64,000 nt of DNA, taken from the NCBI RefSeq assembly GCF_042646085.1, contig NZ_JBHRSZ010000004.1, positions 434,001-498,000 of the forward strand, given 5' to 3'. This DNA comes from Litoribrevibacter euphylliae (GTDB lineage: Bacteria > Pseudomonadota > Gammaproteobacteria > Pseudomonadales > Litoribrevibacteraceae). Made by a program: the position numbers and the translations under genes. Positions 50,301 through 59,318 of this stretch are shown in pieces (within the stretch, counting starts at the first letter, position 1; every line of letters begins with the position of its first letter). The notes under the pieces were generated by a model that ran no database searches, was not told where the DNA came from, and saw only the letters and a program-made list of their open reading frames with translations.

Positions 50301-53300
50301 AGGCTCTCTTCCAAGCGTTCAATTAAGCGGGCAAACTGAAAGCTGTTGGCAAGGCTTTTGAGTTCATCCAGTTCTTTTAGGCAGCTGGCATTGGCGCCAT
50401 TAAATTCCTGCAGCGAGTTGAGTTTCTGTCGGATGGCGTTGAGGTAGCCAATTTGAGCCAGTCGAATAAGCTCTTGTCGAGTGCCGTGATCTAAGGAAAT
50501 TACGGCTTTCTTTTCCACCTTTTGTACGTCGTTGGATGCCAATGAGGTTGGTTCTTCACTTTGATATCGCCATTGCAGCTTAGGGTAGTGGCCTAATTGC
50601 TCAAACAGTTCAGGCATTCTGATAGGCTTCACGATATAGCCATTACTTGGGTTTTTACGGTAAGGCGTTTCGATATTTGCGTTAGCGGACGTCATTAATA
50701 TATAGGCTTGAGGCAGTTCTGCTCGGATATGTGTTGCGAGCTCCCAGCCACTCATGCCCGGCATGGATACATCCAAAAGGAATATGTGCGGTGTAAATTG
50801 GCAATGCTTGAGCATGCTCAGGCATTCCTGTGGGCCTTGAGCCATGACAATGTTAAAGCCCAATGGCGTTAACATCTCCATTAACAGGCTGCGATGATCG
50901 GGGTCATCATCGACAATGAATAGGTTCAATGTTGCGCCATGATAACCACAGATGTGTTCTTGTGTGGTCTCAACTTTCATTGGCGTCACAGAGGAAAGCA
51001 TCAGTGAAAGAGTAAACTGGCTGCCCTCGTTTTGAGTACTGTTAACTCGAATATCTCCGCCCATTATATCAACCAGAAGGCGAGTTATGGTAAGCCCTAG
51101 TCCAGTACCAGAGACATGTGGCTGGTCAGGTTGGTGTATGCGTTCAAAGGGCTTGAAAATACGCTCAATCTCTTTTTCGGCAATACCGACTCCTGTATCG
51201 CTTATATTGAACTCCGCTACTTGATTACGATAACTGACGGTAAAACGAACTTCGCCATGGTGCGTGTATTTTATGGCGTTTGAGAGCAGGTTGATTAATA
51301 CCTGACGTAAACGTTTTTGATCGGCCCGAACAATGTCTGGAATCGGGCTGAGTTTTTCATAACTTAGGGTAATGCCTTTTTCGTGCGCTTGTACTCTGAA
51401 CATGTTTACCAGTTGGTCCAGTAGACTGTTTAAATGCACATCTGTGCGTTCAAGATCGAGTCGTCCCGCTTCAATCCGTGAAATATCTAGAAGTCCTTCT
51501 ATTAGGTCTGCAAGGTGTTCACTGCTACGACGGATAATACTGAGTGCGTCACGACGTTCTGCGGGAATATTCGGGTCTTTCTCTAATAGTTGCGCGTAAC
51601 CCATGATGGCATTTAACGGTGATCGTAATTCATGGCTGATGCCTGTCAGGTAGCGGCTTTTGGCTTGATTCGCCGCTTCAGCCATTTCTATTGCTTTTTG
51701 TAGGGCTTTGTCAGTTTGCTTATGCGCCGATATCTCCGTTCGTAGAAGCTTTGTTTGATTTTCGGATTCTTTTTGAGCAACCAACCTTGAGTCATGAGCA
51801 AGGGTGAACATCCAAGAAACAACGCCGAAGACAATTAGCAGAATAAAGAAAACATTAACTAAAGCATGAGCAATGGCTTGGTCAGCAATATTGCTATCGG
51901 TTGCTAACTGGAAATACACCAGGCTCAGTACACTAGAAATAACAATACTTGTGAGTAGAAATAAACCAATAAAGTGTCCTATTTTAGTGTTCAGTAAACT
52001 GACCCATCGGCTAGGGAAAATAACGCCTAAGCCACTGATTAGTTGCTCAGAAAAGCGGGCGTTTGTTTTACACATGTCCTGACATCGGCCGTCGAGGGAG
52101 CAGCAAAGTGAGCAAATGTTTCCTGCGTATGCGGGGCAAAGTGTCATGTCTTCGGGTTCAAAACTGTGAGAGCAAATACAGCATTTGATCGGTGTGGTGG
52201 TATCAAAAATCACTGGGTCGCGGGCGATGTAATATTTACCTTTGGTTAGCCATGCGAGTAGCGGTGCGCAAATAAACGTTGCACCTAAGGCCACGAAAGA
52301 GGAAAGCGCTTGCATTTCTACGCCTAAGACTCCGAAGTGAGACGCAAAACCAATAAACGAAGCAATAGTCATCGAACCGACACCTACCGGATTAATGTCA
52401 TACAAGTGTGCTCGCTTGAATTCCATGGCTTTAGGGCGCAGGCCTAATGGACGATTGATCACCAAATCGGTGACTATGGTGCCAACCCATGCCAGAGCGA
52501 TGATCGCGTAGCTACCCAAAATTTCTTCCAGAATACGGTAAATACCAAGCTCCATAAGTAGTAGCGCGATAATGACATTAAATACCAACCAGACCACACG
52601 GCCCGGATGATTGTGTGTGATGCGAGAGAAGAAGTTTGACCAGGCAATGGAGCCTGCGTAGGCATTGGTGACGTTAATTTTAAGCTGAGAAATAACCACA
52701 AAGATGCCGAGCAGAAGCAACGTTAATTGTTCTGAGTTGGTGATATAACTAAATGCAGTTAAGTACATACGGTTGGGGTCACTGGCTTCATCAACCGGAA
52801 TACCATGCTGTAATGCCAATACGGCCAGAAAAGAGCCAATGATGATCTTCACGACCCCGGTGATAATCCATCCCGGCCCCGCTGCTATCATGGCAAACCA
52901 CCAACGTTTGCTGTTTTTTTTCTGCTCTGGAAGGAAACGTAAAAAATCCACTTGTTCTCCAATCTGAGCAATTAGAGAAAAGATCACCGCTGAGGCTGCA
53001 CCAAAAGCAAGCAAGTTAAATCCATCGGGTGAGTCTGTGCTTGCTAGTGGTTCGTAGTTCTGCCATTTCTCAAAGACCCCTTCAGACTGCCAGGCTATAC
53101 AAATAAGAGGCACGATTTGAAAGATGATCCAGATGGGTTGTGTCCAAACCTGAAATCGGCTGATGAGGGTGATGCCATGGGTGACCAATGGTATCACCAT
53201 GAGTGCCGCAATGACGTAGCCAATAGAAAGAGGGATGCCCAACGTTAGTTCTAATGCCAACGCAAGGATGGCCGCTTCAAGGGCAAAAAATATAAAGGTA

Positions 53301-53674
53301 AAAGAGGCGTAAATCAGCGATGTAATCGTTGAACCAATATAGCCAAAGCCTGCACCTCGGGTGAGTAGATCAATATCAACACCTTGTCGCGCAGCATGAT
53401 AGCTGATGGGAATCCCAGTTAGGAAAATGATGGCACCCACCACCATGATGGCGGCAATTGCATTATTAAACCCGTAGCTGAGAGTGATGGCACCGCCAAT
53501 GGCTTCCAACGCCAGAAAAGAAATCGCGCCTAAGGCGGTTTGAGATACACGTGCAGCAGACCATCGTCGGGCTGCTTTGGCCGTAAATCGCAGTGCGTAG
53601 TCTTCTAGCGTTTGGTTCGCTACCCACTGGTTGTAATTCCTGCGGACGCGAAACACTTCTTGATGGGCCTTCAT
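50297..53674 (-). CDS. NCS1 permease fused to hybrid histidine kinase (transporter-type sensor)
   Basis: This is a 1,125-residue hybrid sensor kinase. Residues about 15-480 form a complete NCS1-type (cytosine/purine/allantoin) transporter with about 12 helices (ALEAIGGAITLSYGFNNAIAA near helix 1). Between it and the kinase is a cysteine cluster (about 495-535) with CCxxC, CxxCC and CxxxC pairs that may bind a metal, and then two more helices. The HisKA core has GISHELRSPLNAIMGY (about 683) and the HATPase domain NLLSNAIKYTH and GTGLGLTI. A receiver follows (FLLDVSMPGMSGWE, about 967), and the last 80 residues are helical and unassigned. I chose ATG 53674 (AAGGA ten bases upstream); GTG 53752 is possible. 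It probably senses a nitrogenous solute during transport or binding, as CbrA-like sensors do. Confidence 0.92.
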   Translation of the reverse strand: MKAHQEVFRVRRNYNQWVANQTLEDYALRFTAKAARRWSAARVSQTALGAISFLALEAIGGAITLSYGFNNAIAAIMVVGAIIFLTGIPISYHAARQGVDIDLLTRGAGFGYIGSTITSLIYASFTFIFFALEAAILALALELTLGIPLSIGYVIAALMVIPLVTHGITLISRFQVWTQPIWIIFQIVPLICIAWQSEGVFEKWQNYEPLASTDSPDGFNLLAFGAASAVIFSLIAQIGEQVDFLRFLPEQKKNSKRWWFAMIAAGPGWIITGVVKIIIGSFLAVLALQHGIPVDEASDPNRMYLTAFSYITNSEQLTLLLLGIFVVISQLKINVTNAYAGSIAWSNFFSRITHNHPGRVVWLVFNVIIALLLMELGIYRILEEILGSYAIIALAWVGTIVTDLVINRPLGLRPKAMEFKRAHLYDINPVGVGSMTIASFIGFASHFGVLGVEMQALSSFVALGATFICAPLLAWLTKGKYYIARDPVIFDTTTPIKCCICSHSFEPEDMTLCPAYAGNICSLCCSLDGRCQDMCKTNARFSEQLISGLGVIFPSRWVSLLNTKIGHFIGLFLLTSIVISSVLSLVYFQLATDSNIADQAIAHALVNVFFILLIVFGVVSWMFTLAHDSRLVAQKESENQTKLLRTEISAHKQTDKALQKAIEMAEAANQAKSRYLTGISHELRSPLNAIMGYAQLLEKDPNIPAERRDALSIIRRSSEHLADLIEGLLDISRIEAGRLDLERTDVHLNSLLDQLVNMFRVQAHEKGITLSYEKLSPIPDIVRADQKRLRQVLINLLSNAIKYTHHGEVRFTVSYRNQVAEFNISDTGVGIAEKEIERIFKPFERIHQPDQPHVSGTGLGLTITRLLVDIMGGDIRVNSTQNEGSQFTLSLMLSSVTPMKVETTQEHICGYHGATLNLFIVDDDPDHRSLLMEMLTPLGFNIVMAQGPQECLSMLKHCQFTPHIFLLDVSMPGMSGWELATHIRAELPQAYILMTSANANIETPYRKNPSNGYIVKPIRMPELFEQLGHYPKLQWRYQSEEPTSLASNDVQKVEKKAVISLDHGTRQELIRLAQIGYLNAIRQKLNSLQEFNGANASCLKELDELKSLANSFQFARLIERLEESL

Positions 53675-54015
53675 AAGATAGTTGTCCTTCGAATACTTCG
53701 TGTATGTATCGGCACAGGTAGATGGCTCATATCCCGAGGCATGTACATGCACGATCTACACAATTCCAATTTGATAATGCGGGTGAGTGGACACTGAGTA
53801 CGGAGCAAAAGCTACGCCATGTTATCGCTGAGGTGGCCAAGTCATTTTGTTCAGTTATAGGCATTCGGTTCAACGTACGCGTCTGACCTTAACCAAGAAG
53901 CGGTTGTTGGGATATACGCAAAATGACGTACCCGAGGGGTACGTTTAGCGAATGGTGCGCTTTCGGTATTGAGAGGAAACTGATCGCAAGTCTTACAACA
54001 TCAGGAGCAAAGACG
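53675..54015. promoter_or_regulatory. Divergent control region of the sensor pair and the urt/fmd operon
   Basis: This 341-base gap separates the NCS1 kinase (minus) and urtA (plus). Apart from the palindrome at 53926-53944 it holds ACGTACGC (53873-53880), similar to one half-site of that palindrome. I found no convincing sigma-54 promoter. Spurious frames from both sides extend into it. Confidence 0.6.
53926..53944. promoter_or_regulatory. Perfect 19-bp palindrome ACGTACCC-GAG-GGGTACGT
   Basis: Two 8-bp arms separated by three bases lie 71 bases upstream of the urtA start. Size, symmetry and position suit a dimeric LuxR/NarL-type response regulator, and one is encoded in the divergent operon. 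Binding is inferred. Confidence 0.65.
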
Positions 54016-55284
54016 ATGCGTCTAACTAACCCTTCTCAACCTCGGGCTAAATCACCCAGCATGAAACGCCGCTCGCTTTTAAAGTCATTGTGTGCCATTC
54101 CAGCCGGTCTTTTACTGGCAACACACATGAACTTTGCAGCAGCGGATGGCGTTAATACAACAGGGCTTGCCGTCACGGATACGGAAGTGACAGTGGGTAT
54201 TTTGCATTCTTTAACGGGCACTATGGCGATCTCTGAAACCGGAGCTCAAGAAGCAGAGAAACTGGCAATTAAACAGATCAACGATATGGGCGGTATTTTA
54301 GGTCGTCAGATCAAGATCATTCAGGAAGATGGCGCCAGTGACTGGCCAACGTTTGCTGAGAAATCCAAAAAGCTATTGGTGAAGGATAAAGTGGCTGCCG
54401 TATTTGGTGCTTGGACATCTGCATCACGTAAAGCCGTACTGCCTGTTTTTGAGAAAGAAAATGGCTTGTTGTATTACCCAACATTTTACGAAGGGTTGGA
54501 GCAATCCCATAACGTAATTTATACCGGGCAGGAAGCGACACAGCAGATTCTCGCCGGTCTCGACTGGGTAGCCAAAGAGAAAGACGCTAAAACTTTCTAT
54601 CTGATTGGTTCGGACTATATCTGGCCTCGTACATCGATGAAGATTGCCCGCAAGCACATTGAAAACGTGTTAGGTGGCAAGGTGGTTGGTGAAGAGTACA
54701 AGCCACTTGGGAATACTCAGTTTGGTTCGGTGATCAATAAGATTCGCTTGAAAAAGCCGGACGTTATTTATGCCGCGGTGGTAGGTGGCTCTAACGTTGC
54801 CTGGTTCAAGCAGTTAAAAGCCGCAGGTATCACTTCTAAGAAACAAACGCTGCTGACTATTTCAGTGACCGAGGATGAAGTATTGGGCATCGGCGGTGAA
54901 AACCTCGAAGGTTTCTACTCCATCATGAAGTACTTCCAGAGTCAGGATAACCCTAATAACCAAGCCTTTGTGGAAGCCTTTAAAGAGATGTGGGGCGATG
55001 ACAGTGTGATCGGTGACGTAACTCAAGCCGCTTATCTTGGCCCTTGGTTATGGAAAGCGGCGGTTGAAAAAGCCGGATCATTCGATGTCGATAAAGTCGT
55101 AGCCGCCTCCGAAACAGGCAATATTGAATTAACCACAGCCCCTGAAGGATACGTCAAATTACACCCGAATCATCACTTGTGGAGTAAAGCGCGCGTTGGC
55201 CAATGGAAAAAAGACGGCCAGGTGGATGTGGTCTTTGAATCAGGTTTGATCGAGCCGGATCCATTCCCAAAAGGTTATCAATAA
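54016..55284 (+). CDS. urtA: Urea/short-chain amide ABC transporter, substrate-binding protein
   Basis: This 422-residue protein is the periplasmic binding component of a UrtA/FmdD-type transporter. The leader MKRRSLLKSLCAIPAGLLLA has twin arginines and may use the Tat route. Family blocks are VGILHSLTGTMAISE, EDGASDWPTFAEKSKKLL, FYEGLEQSHNVIYTGQEATQQ and YLIGSDYIWPRTSMKI. The genome context (formamidase downstream and no urease in the window) points to formamide or acetamide as ligand, as for FmdD of methylotrophs, though urea remains possible. ATG 54016 is chosen for AGGAG eight bases upstream. Confidence 0.93.
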   Translation: MRLTNPSQPRAKSPSMKRRSLLKSLCAIPAGLLLATHMNFAAADGVNTTGLAVTDTEVTVGILHSLTGTMAISETGAQEAEKLAIKQINDMGGILGRQIKIIQEDGASDWPTFAEKSKKLLVKDKVAAVFGAWTSASRKAVLPVFEKENGLLYYPTFYEGLEQSHNVIYTGQEATQQILAGLDWVAKEKDAKTFYLIGSDYIWPRTSMKIARKHIENVLGGKVVGEEYKPLGNTQFGSVINKIRLKKPDVIYAAVVGGSNVAWFKQLKAAGITSKKQTLLTISVTEDEVLGIGGENLEGFYSIMKYFQSQDNPNNQAFVEAFKEMWGDDSVIGDVTQAAYLGPWLWKAAVEKAGSFDVDKVVAASETGNIELTTAPEGYVKLHPNHHLWSKARVGQWKKDGQVDVVFESGLIEPDPFPKGYQ

Positions 55285-55319
55285 GCCGAGTCATTGATCG
55301 TTCTTATGTTATGAAACAC

Positions 55320-55338
55320 GCGGGCAGGGACTGTCCGC
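55320..55338 (+). other. Intergenic hairpin urtA-urtB
   Basis: GCGGGCAG-GGA-CTGTCCGC forms an 8-bp stem with one G-T pair in the 155-base gap. It has no T-run, so it is more likely an mRNA-stability or attenuation element that helps urtA transcript outnumber the rest, as is common for binding proteins. Confidence 0.6.
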
Positions 55339-55439
55339 ATTTATCCAGCCCCAAGGCCTGAATGCAAACAACATGGATAGCTCAGGCGTTTCACTTACAC
55401 GGTTTATCCACCTCTTTGGAACAACTTTGAGGACTTAAA

Positions 55440-56363
55440 ATGGAAGGTTACACACTTAGCGAAATAGGAGCGATTTTTGCCATGCAAGGTTTTGCTGGCA
55501 TCAGTCTGTTTAGCGTGCTCCTGCTTATGGCTTTGGGCCTGGCCATCATCTTCGGACAGATGGGCGTGATTAATATGGCCCACGGTGAGTTCATGGCGGT
55601 AGGTGCTTATGTCACATACTTTTTGTCAGTGCTGACCGAATCATACTTCCCGGCATTTATGCCGTACTACTTTTTATTTGCCATTGTGGTGGCCTTCTTT
55701 GTCGCTGGCGTGTTGGGGTATTTTGCCGAATTCATACTGATACGACATTTGTATGCTCGCCCTTTGGATACTTTGCTGGCGACCTGGGGGTTGAGCCTGA
55801 TCATGCAGCAGGCATTCCGCTCGATGTTTGGTGCTCGAGAAGTGAGTCCTACGTTGCCTGATTGGCTGTTAGGTGCTTATCCAGCTACCGATATGATCGA
55901 TATCCCGTTGAACGGAATTTTTGTGTTGGTGCTTACCATCATAGTCACTTTGGGTGTGTTTTTACTGATGTATCGCTCTAGCTGGGGATTACGAGTTCGA
56001 GCCACGACACAAAATCGCTTGATGAGTGGCGCGGTCGGCATCAACACCAAGAAAGTGGACCGATACACCTTTGCTTTAGGTTGCGGTATTGCGGGCATTG
56101 CTGGTGCTGCGTTCACTACAATTGCTTCGACCGGCCCAACCACAGGTAGTTTGTATATCGTAGATACCTTCATGGTGGTGGTATTTGGCGGTGCAGCGAG
56201 TTTGTTAGGCACCATTGCCTCAGCGTTCTCGATTGCTCAGGCGCAATCCATTATGGAGTTTTTCATGAGTGGTTCCATGGCCAAGGTGTATACCTTGCTA
56301 ACCCTGGTGTTGATCCTCATGTTCCGTCCTGAAGGTCTGTTCGCGAGCAAAGTACGTCGATGA
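55440..56363 (+). CDS. urtB: ABC transporter permease UrtB
   Basis: This 307-residue protein is a branched-chain-amino-acid/urea-type permease (LivH class) with about eight helices. The signature region is GLAIIFGQMGVINMAHGEFMAVGAYVTY, and a later block is AGAAFTTIASTGPTTGS. It pairs with UrtC to form the membrane channel. A typical UrtB from cyanobacteria is of similar or greater length; the short form here lacks the N-terminal extension found in some species. Confidence 0.94.
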   Translation: MEGYTLSEIGAIFAMQGFAGISLFSVLLLMALGLAIIFGQMGVINMAHGEFMAVGAYVTYFLSVLTESYFPAFMPYYFLFAIVVAFFVAGVLGYFAEFILIRHLYARPLDTLLATWGLSLIMQQAFRSMFGAREVSPTLPDWLLGAYPATDMIDIPLNGIFVLVLTIIVTLGVFLLMYRSSWGLRVRATTQNRLMSGAVGINTKKVDRYTFALGCGIAGIAGAAFTTIASTGPTTGSLYIVDTFMVVVFGGAASLLGTIASAFSIAQAQSIMEFFMSGSMAKVYTLLTLVLILMFRPEGLFASKVRR

Positions 56364-56370
56364 GCCGAGC

Positions 56371-56400
56371 GAGTTTGCGAGGCCTCGACCTCGCAGACTC
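56371..56400 (+). other. Intergenic hairpin urtB-urtC
   Basis: GAGTTTGCGAGG-CCTCGA-CCTCGCAGACTC is a 12-bp stem with one T-G pair, eight bases after the urtB stop. The following bases are not a T-run, so readthrough to urtC is expected. Confidence 0.65.
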
Positions 56401-56423
56401 TTGTAAGAGTTTGGGAGAAAAGT

Positions 56424-57722
56424 ATGAGTTTTGTATACGATAAATTATTGGGCGGTAAGCAGGGCATGGTGGGCCTGCTGATATTAGCTGCCCTTATCTT
56501 AGTGGTATTCCCATTATTTCTGGATGCCTTTCGATTAAACCTGGTGGGCAAATACCTGACCTATGCCTTTGCTGCAGTGAGTCTGGTGTTGTTGTGGGGA
56601 TATGGCGGTACCTTGAGTCTTGGTCAGGGTATTTTCTTCGGTCTTGGCGGATATGCCATGGCGATGTTTTTGAAACTGGAGGCATCGACTCCTGAAAACA
56701 CTGCCATTCAATCGACACCTGGTATTCCCGATTTTATGGACTGGAACCAGCTGACTGCATTGCCATGGTTCTGGGAACCCTTCAACAGTTTAGCTTTTAC
56801 CATTGCGGCCATTCTAATTGTCCCAGCAGCGTTTGCTTTCTTAATCGGTGTTGCCATGTTTAAACGCCGTGTAGGTGGTGTGTACTTTGCCATTATTACT
56901 CAGGTGATTGCGGTGATACTGACGGTATTGATTGTGGGTCAACAAGGCTATACCGGCGGCATTAACGGCATTACCGATTTACGTACGCTGAATGGTTGGG
57001 ATATTACCTCTGATTTTGCGAAGTATGTTTTTTACTTCATCAATGCAGGTCTGTTGTTAGCCGTTATTTTGTTAGCGCGTTGGGTACTGACCTCTAAGTT
57101 TGGACGTTTGTTATTGGCCATTCGAGATAAGGAAGACCGTGTTCGATTCTCGGGTTATGACGTAGCTAACTTCAAAATCTTCATCTTTTGTCTTGCCGCT
57201 GTGATCTCTGCCATTGGGGGTGCCATGTTCACCTTACAAGTGGGTTTCATGTCGCCTTCGTTTGTCGGCATCGTGCCGTCTATTGAGATGGTGATTTTCG
57301 CTGCAGTGGGTGGTCGCATGTCATTAATTGGCGCGGTCTACGGCACCTTGGTGATTAACTTTGGTAAAACTGCTTTTTCTGAAAGTTTCCCAGAGTTGTG
57401 GTTGTTCCTGATGGGCGGCTTGTTTATTGCCGTGGTGATGTTCTTCCCGAACGGTTTGGCCGGTTTATGGCAGGACTATGGCCATTACCTTACTCGCTAC
57501 TTCAAATTCAAACGCTTTGGTGCTCAGACTGCGAGTGCCCAGAGCTTGGGTTCCCCGCAAAGTGCAGCTTCTGATTTATCAGATAACAACGACATGGAAA
57601 GTTCATCTCAAAACCATGCTAAAGCGGCTGATTCTGGCGCGACGGAGAAAGACAAAATGTCTTCAAAGGGAAGTACTGCTGGCATGGTTCAGCGTTCGAA
57701 TGAGACGGGATTGGGAGTATAG
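56424..57722 (+). CDS. urtC: ABC transporter permease UrtC with long hydrophilic tail
   Basis: This 432-residue protein is the LivM-class permease partner of UrtB. The conserved core runs to about residue 355 (YGGTLSLGQGIFFGLGGYAMAMFLK, GYTGGINGITDL, FSGYDVANFKIFIF, GRMSLIGAVYGTLVI, FPNGLAGL). It has an unusual tail of about 75 residues that is rich in Ser, Asp, Asn and Lys (from about FGAQTASAQSL onward) and looks disordered. It ends two bases before the urtD start. Confidence 0.93.
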   Translation: MSFVYDKLLGGKQGMVGLLILAALILVVFPLFLDAFRLNLVGKYLTYAFAAVSLVLLWGYGGTLSLGQGIFFGLGGYAMAMFLKLEASTPENTAIQSTPGIPDFMDWNQLTALPWFWEPFNSLAFTIAAILIVPAAFAFLIGVAMFKRRVGGVYFAIITQVIAVILTVLIVGQQGYTGGINGITDLRTLNGWDITSDFAKYVFYFINAGLLLAVILLARWVLTSKFGRLLLAIRDKEDRVRFSGYDVANFKIFIFCLAAVISAIGGAMFTLQVGFMSPSFVGIVPSIEMVIFAAVGGRMSLIGAVYGTLVINFGKTAFSESFPELWLFLMGGLFIAVVMFFPNGLAGLWQDYGHYLTRYFKFKRFGAQTASAQSLGSPQSAASDLSDNNDMESSSQNHAKAADSGATEKDKMSSKGSTAGMVQRSNETGLGV

Positions 57723-57724
57723 CT

Positions 57725-58471
57725 ATGAGTGCAAATTCTGATTTTACACTGGCAATTGAAGACCTGACCGTCTCATTCGATGGTTTTAAGGCGGTAGACA
57801 GTCTCAACCTCTATATCGATAAAAATGAACTGCATGTGGTTATTGGGCCAAATGGCGCAGGTAAGACCACGGTGCTGGATTTGATATGCGGTAAGACGAA
57901 AGCTACCTCAGGCAGCATTAAGTTTCTTAATAAGGAATTAACTGACCTCAGTGAGCACGACATTGTAAGAGCAGGGGTGGGACGTAAGTTCCAGACCCCT
58001 TCTATCTACGAAAACCTGACGGTGATGGAAAACCTAGAGGTGTCTTATCCAAAAGGTCGCAGTGTGTTGGGCGCGTTAATGTTCAAACGCTCTGAGCAGG
58101 TGATGGCCAAGATCAATGAAATTGCCAAAGAAATCATGCTTGAGGATGAGTTGGATACCGAAGCTGGGTTATTGAGTCATGGTCAGAAGCAGTGGTTAGA
58201 GATTGGCATGTTGCTGATTCAAAACCCTCAGTTGTTGATGCTCGATGAACCTGTGGCCGGTATGAGTGTGAAAGAGCGCGAACAGACCGCTGAATTGCTT
58301 AACAAAATCAGTTCCGGTCGATCGGTATTGGTGATCGAACATGACATGGAGTTTGTCGAACAGATTGCTCATAAGGTGACAGTACTCCATCAGGGCAAGA
58401 TTCTGGCGATGGGCGATATGGCGTCGGTACAAAGCGACCCGAAAGTAGTGGAAGTCTACCTCGGGCATTAA
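57725..58471 (+). CDS. urtD: ABC transporter ATP-binding protein UrtD
   Basis: This 248-residue ATPase is of the LivG type. Walker A is IGPNGAGKTTVLD, the signature is LSHGQKQWLEIG (the LSxGxKQW form typical of UrtD and not the usual LSGGQ), Walker B is LLMLDEPVAGM, and the switch His is in VIEHDMEFV. It is encoded two bases after urtC and works with UrtE to drive uptake. Confidence 0.95.
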   Translation: MSANSDFTLAIEDLTVSFDGFKAVDSLNLYIDKNELHVVIGPNGAGKTTVLDLICGKTKATSGSIKFLNKELTDLSEHDIVRAGVGRKFQTPSIYENLTVMENLEVSYPKGRSVLGALMFKRSEQVMAKINEIAKEIMLEDELDTEAGLLSHGQKQWLEIGMLLIQNPQLLMLDEPVAGMSVKEREQTAELLNKISSGRSVLVIEHDMEFVEQIAHKVTVLHQGKILAMGDMASVQSDPKVVEVYLGH

Positions 58472-58491
58472 CCGAATTGACGCTAGATCTT

Positions 58492-58507
58492 TGCGCTTAT
58501 AAGCGCA
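58492..58507 (+). other. Intergenic hairpin urtD-urtE
   Basis: TGCGCTTATAAGCGCA is a perfect 16-bp palindrome in the 67-base gap. It is another spacer hairpin without a T-run. Confidence 0.6.
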
Positions 58508-58538
58508 CCTATTAACGAATCGATAGACAGGTGGATGT

Positions 58539-59228
58539 ATGTTGAATGTAGCAAATCTCAAAGTGAGTTACGGTCAAAGTGAGGTCATTCATGGCCTGGA
58601 TTTTAGTGTCCCTAAGAATGAAACCCTAGCCATTATGGGGCGCAATGGAATGGGCAAAACGACCTTGTTTAAATCGCTGATCGGTGTCTTGCCAACCAGT
58701 GATGGCAGTATTTCTGTGGATGGCAAAGACGTTACCTCAATGGAAAGTTATCAGCGAGTCGAGAACGGCATCGCGTATGTGCCTCAGGGACGAATGATTT
58801 TTCCTAACTTAACGGTACAAGAAAACATTGAGACGGGTATGGAGGTGTCTGGGTTAAAACGCATTCCAGATGATATCTATGCTCTGTTCCCTGTATTACA
58901 TGAAATGCGCCATCGCAAGGGCGGTAATCTTTCTGGCGGTCAGCAACAGCAGTTAGCCATTGCACGAGCGTTGGTAACGAACCCTAAGGTGTTGTTATTG
59001 GATGAGCCCACAGAAGGCATTCAGCCTTCGATCATCAAGGATATTGCGAATGTACTCAATGAAATTAAAAAGATGCGTGACATCACCATCATTGTGTCTG
59101 AGCAGGTTCTGAGTTTTACCATGGCTGTGGCCGATCGCATTATCGTGATCGACAAAGGCAATTTTATTCATGAAGACCTGCGAGACGACGTCGATACCGA
59201 CAAGATTAAAGGATATCTCTCTGTTTGA
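58539..59228 (+). CDS. urtE: ABC transporter ATP-binding protein UrtE
   Basis: This 229-residue ATPase is of the LivF type, with Walker A MGRNGMGKTTLFK, signature NLSGGQQQQLAIARAL, Walker B VLLLDEPTEGIQPS and a switch region (IIVSEQVLSF) in which Gln replaces the usual His, a feature of UrtE/LivF proteins. It completes the five-gene transporter. Confidence 0.95.
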   Translation: MLNVANLKVSYGQSEVIHGLDFSVPKNETLAIMGRNGMGKTTLFKSLIGVLPTSDGSISVDGKDVTSMESYQRVENGIAYVPQGRMIFPNLTVQENIETGMEVSGLKRIPDDIYALFPVLHEMRHRKGGNLSGGQQQQLAIARALVTNPKVLLLDEPTEGIQPSIIKDIANVLNEIKKMRDITIIVSEQVLSFTMAVADRIIVIDKGNFIHEDLRDDVDTDKIKGYLSV

Positions 59229-59231
59229 TTT

Positions 59232-59250
59232 GGGCGATTTAGAGTCGCCC
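59232..59250 (+). other. Intergenic hairpin urtE-fmdA
   Basis: GGGCGA-TTTAGAG-TCGCCC forms a 6-bp stem three bases after the urtE stop, followed by ATTT. It is a weak terminator at best. Confidence 0.5.
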
Positions 59251-59318
59251 ATTTGGCGGCTCATTCGCTCACGTCCAGTGATCAGTAATTTTACTATTCA
59301 GTGACCAAGGAGCCTCAC

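Noticed and set aside
53675..54015. Sigma-54 promoter for the nitrogen-uptake operon
   Set aside because: I looked for the TGGCAC-N5-TTGC pattern and found no acceptable match, although nitrogen genes often use it.
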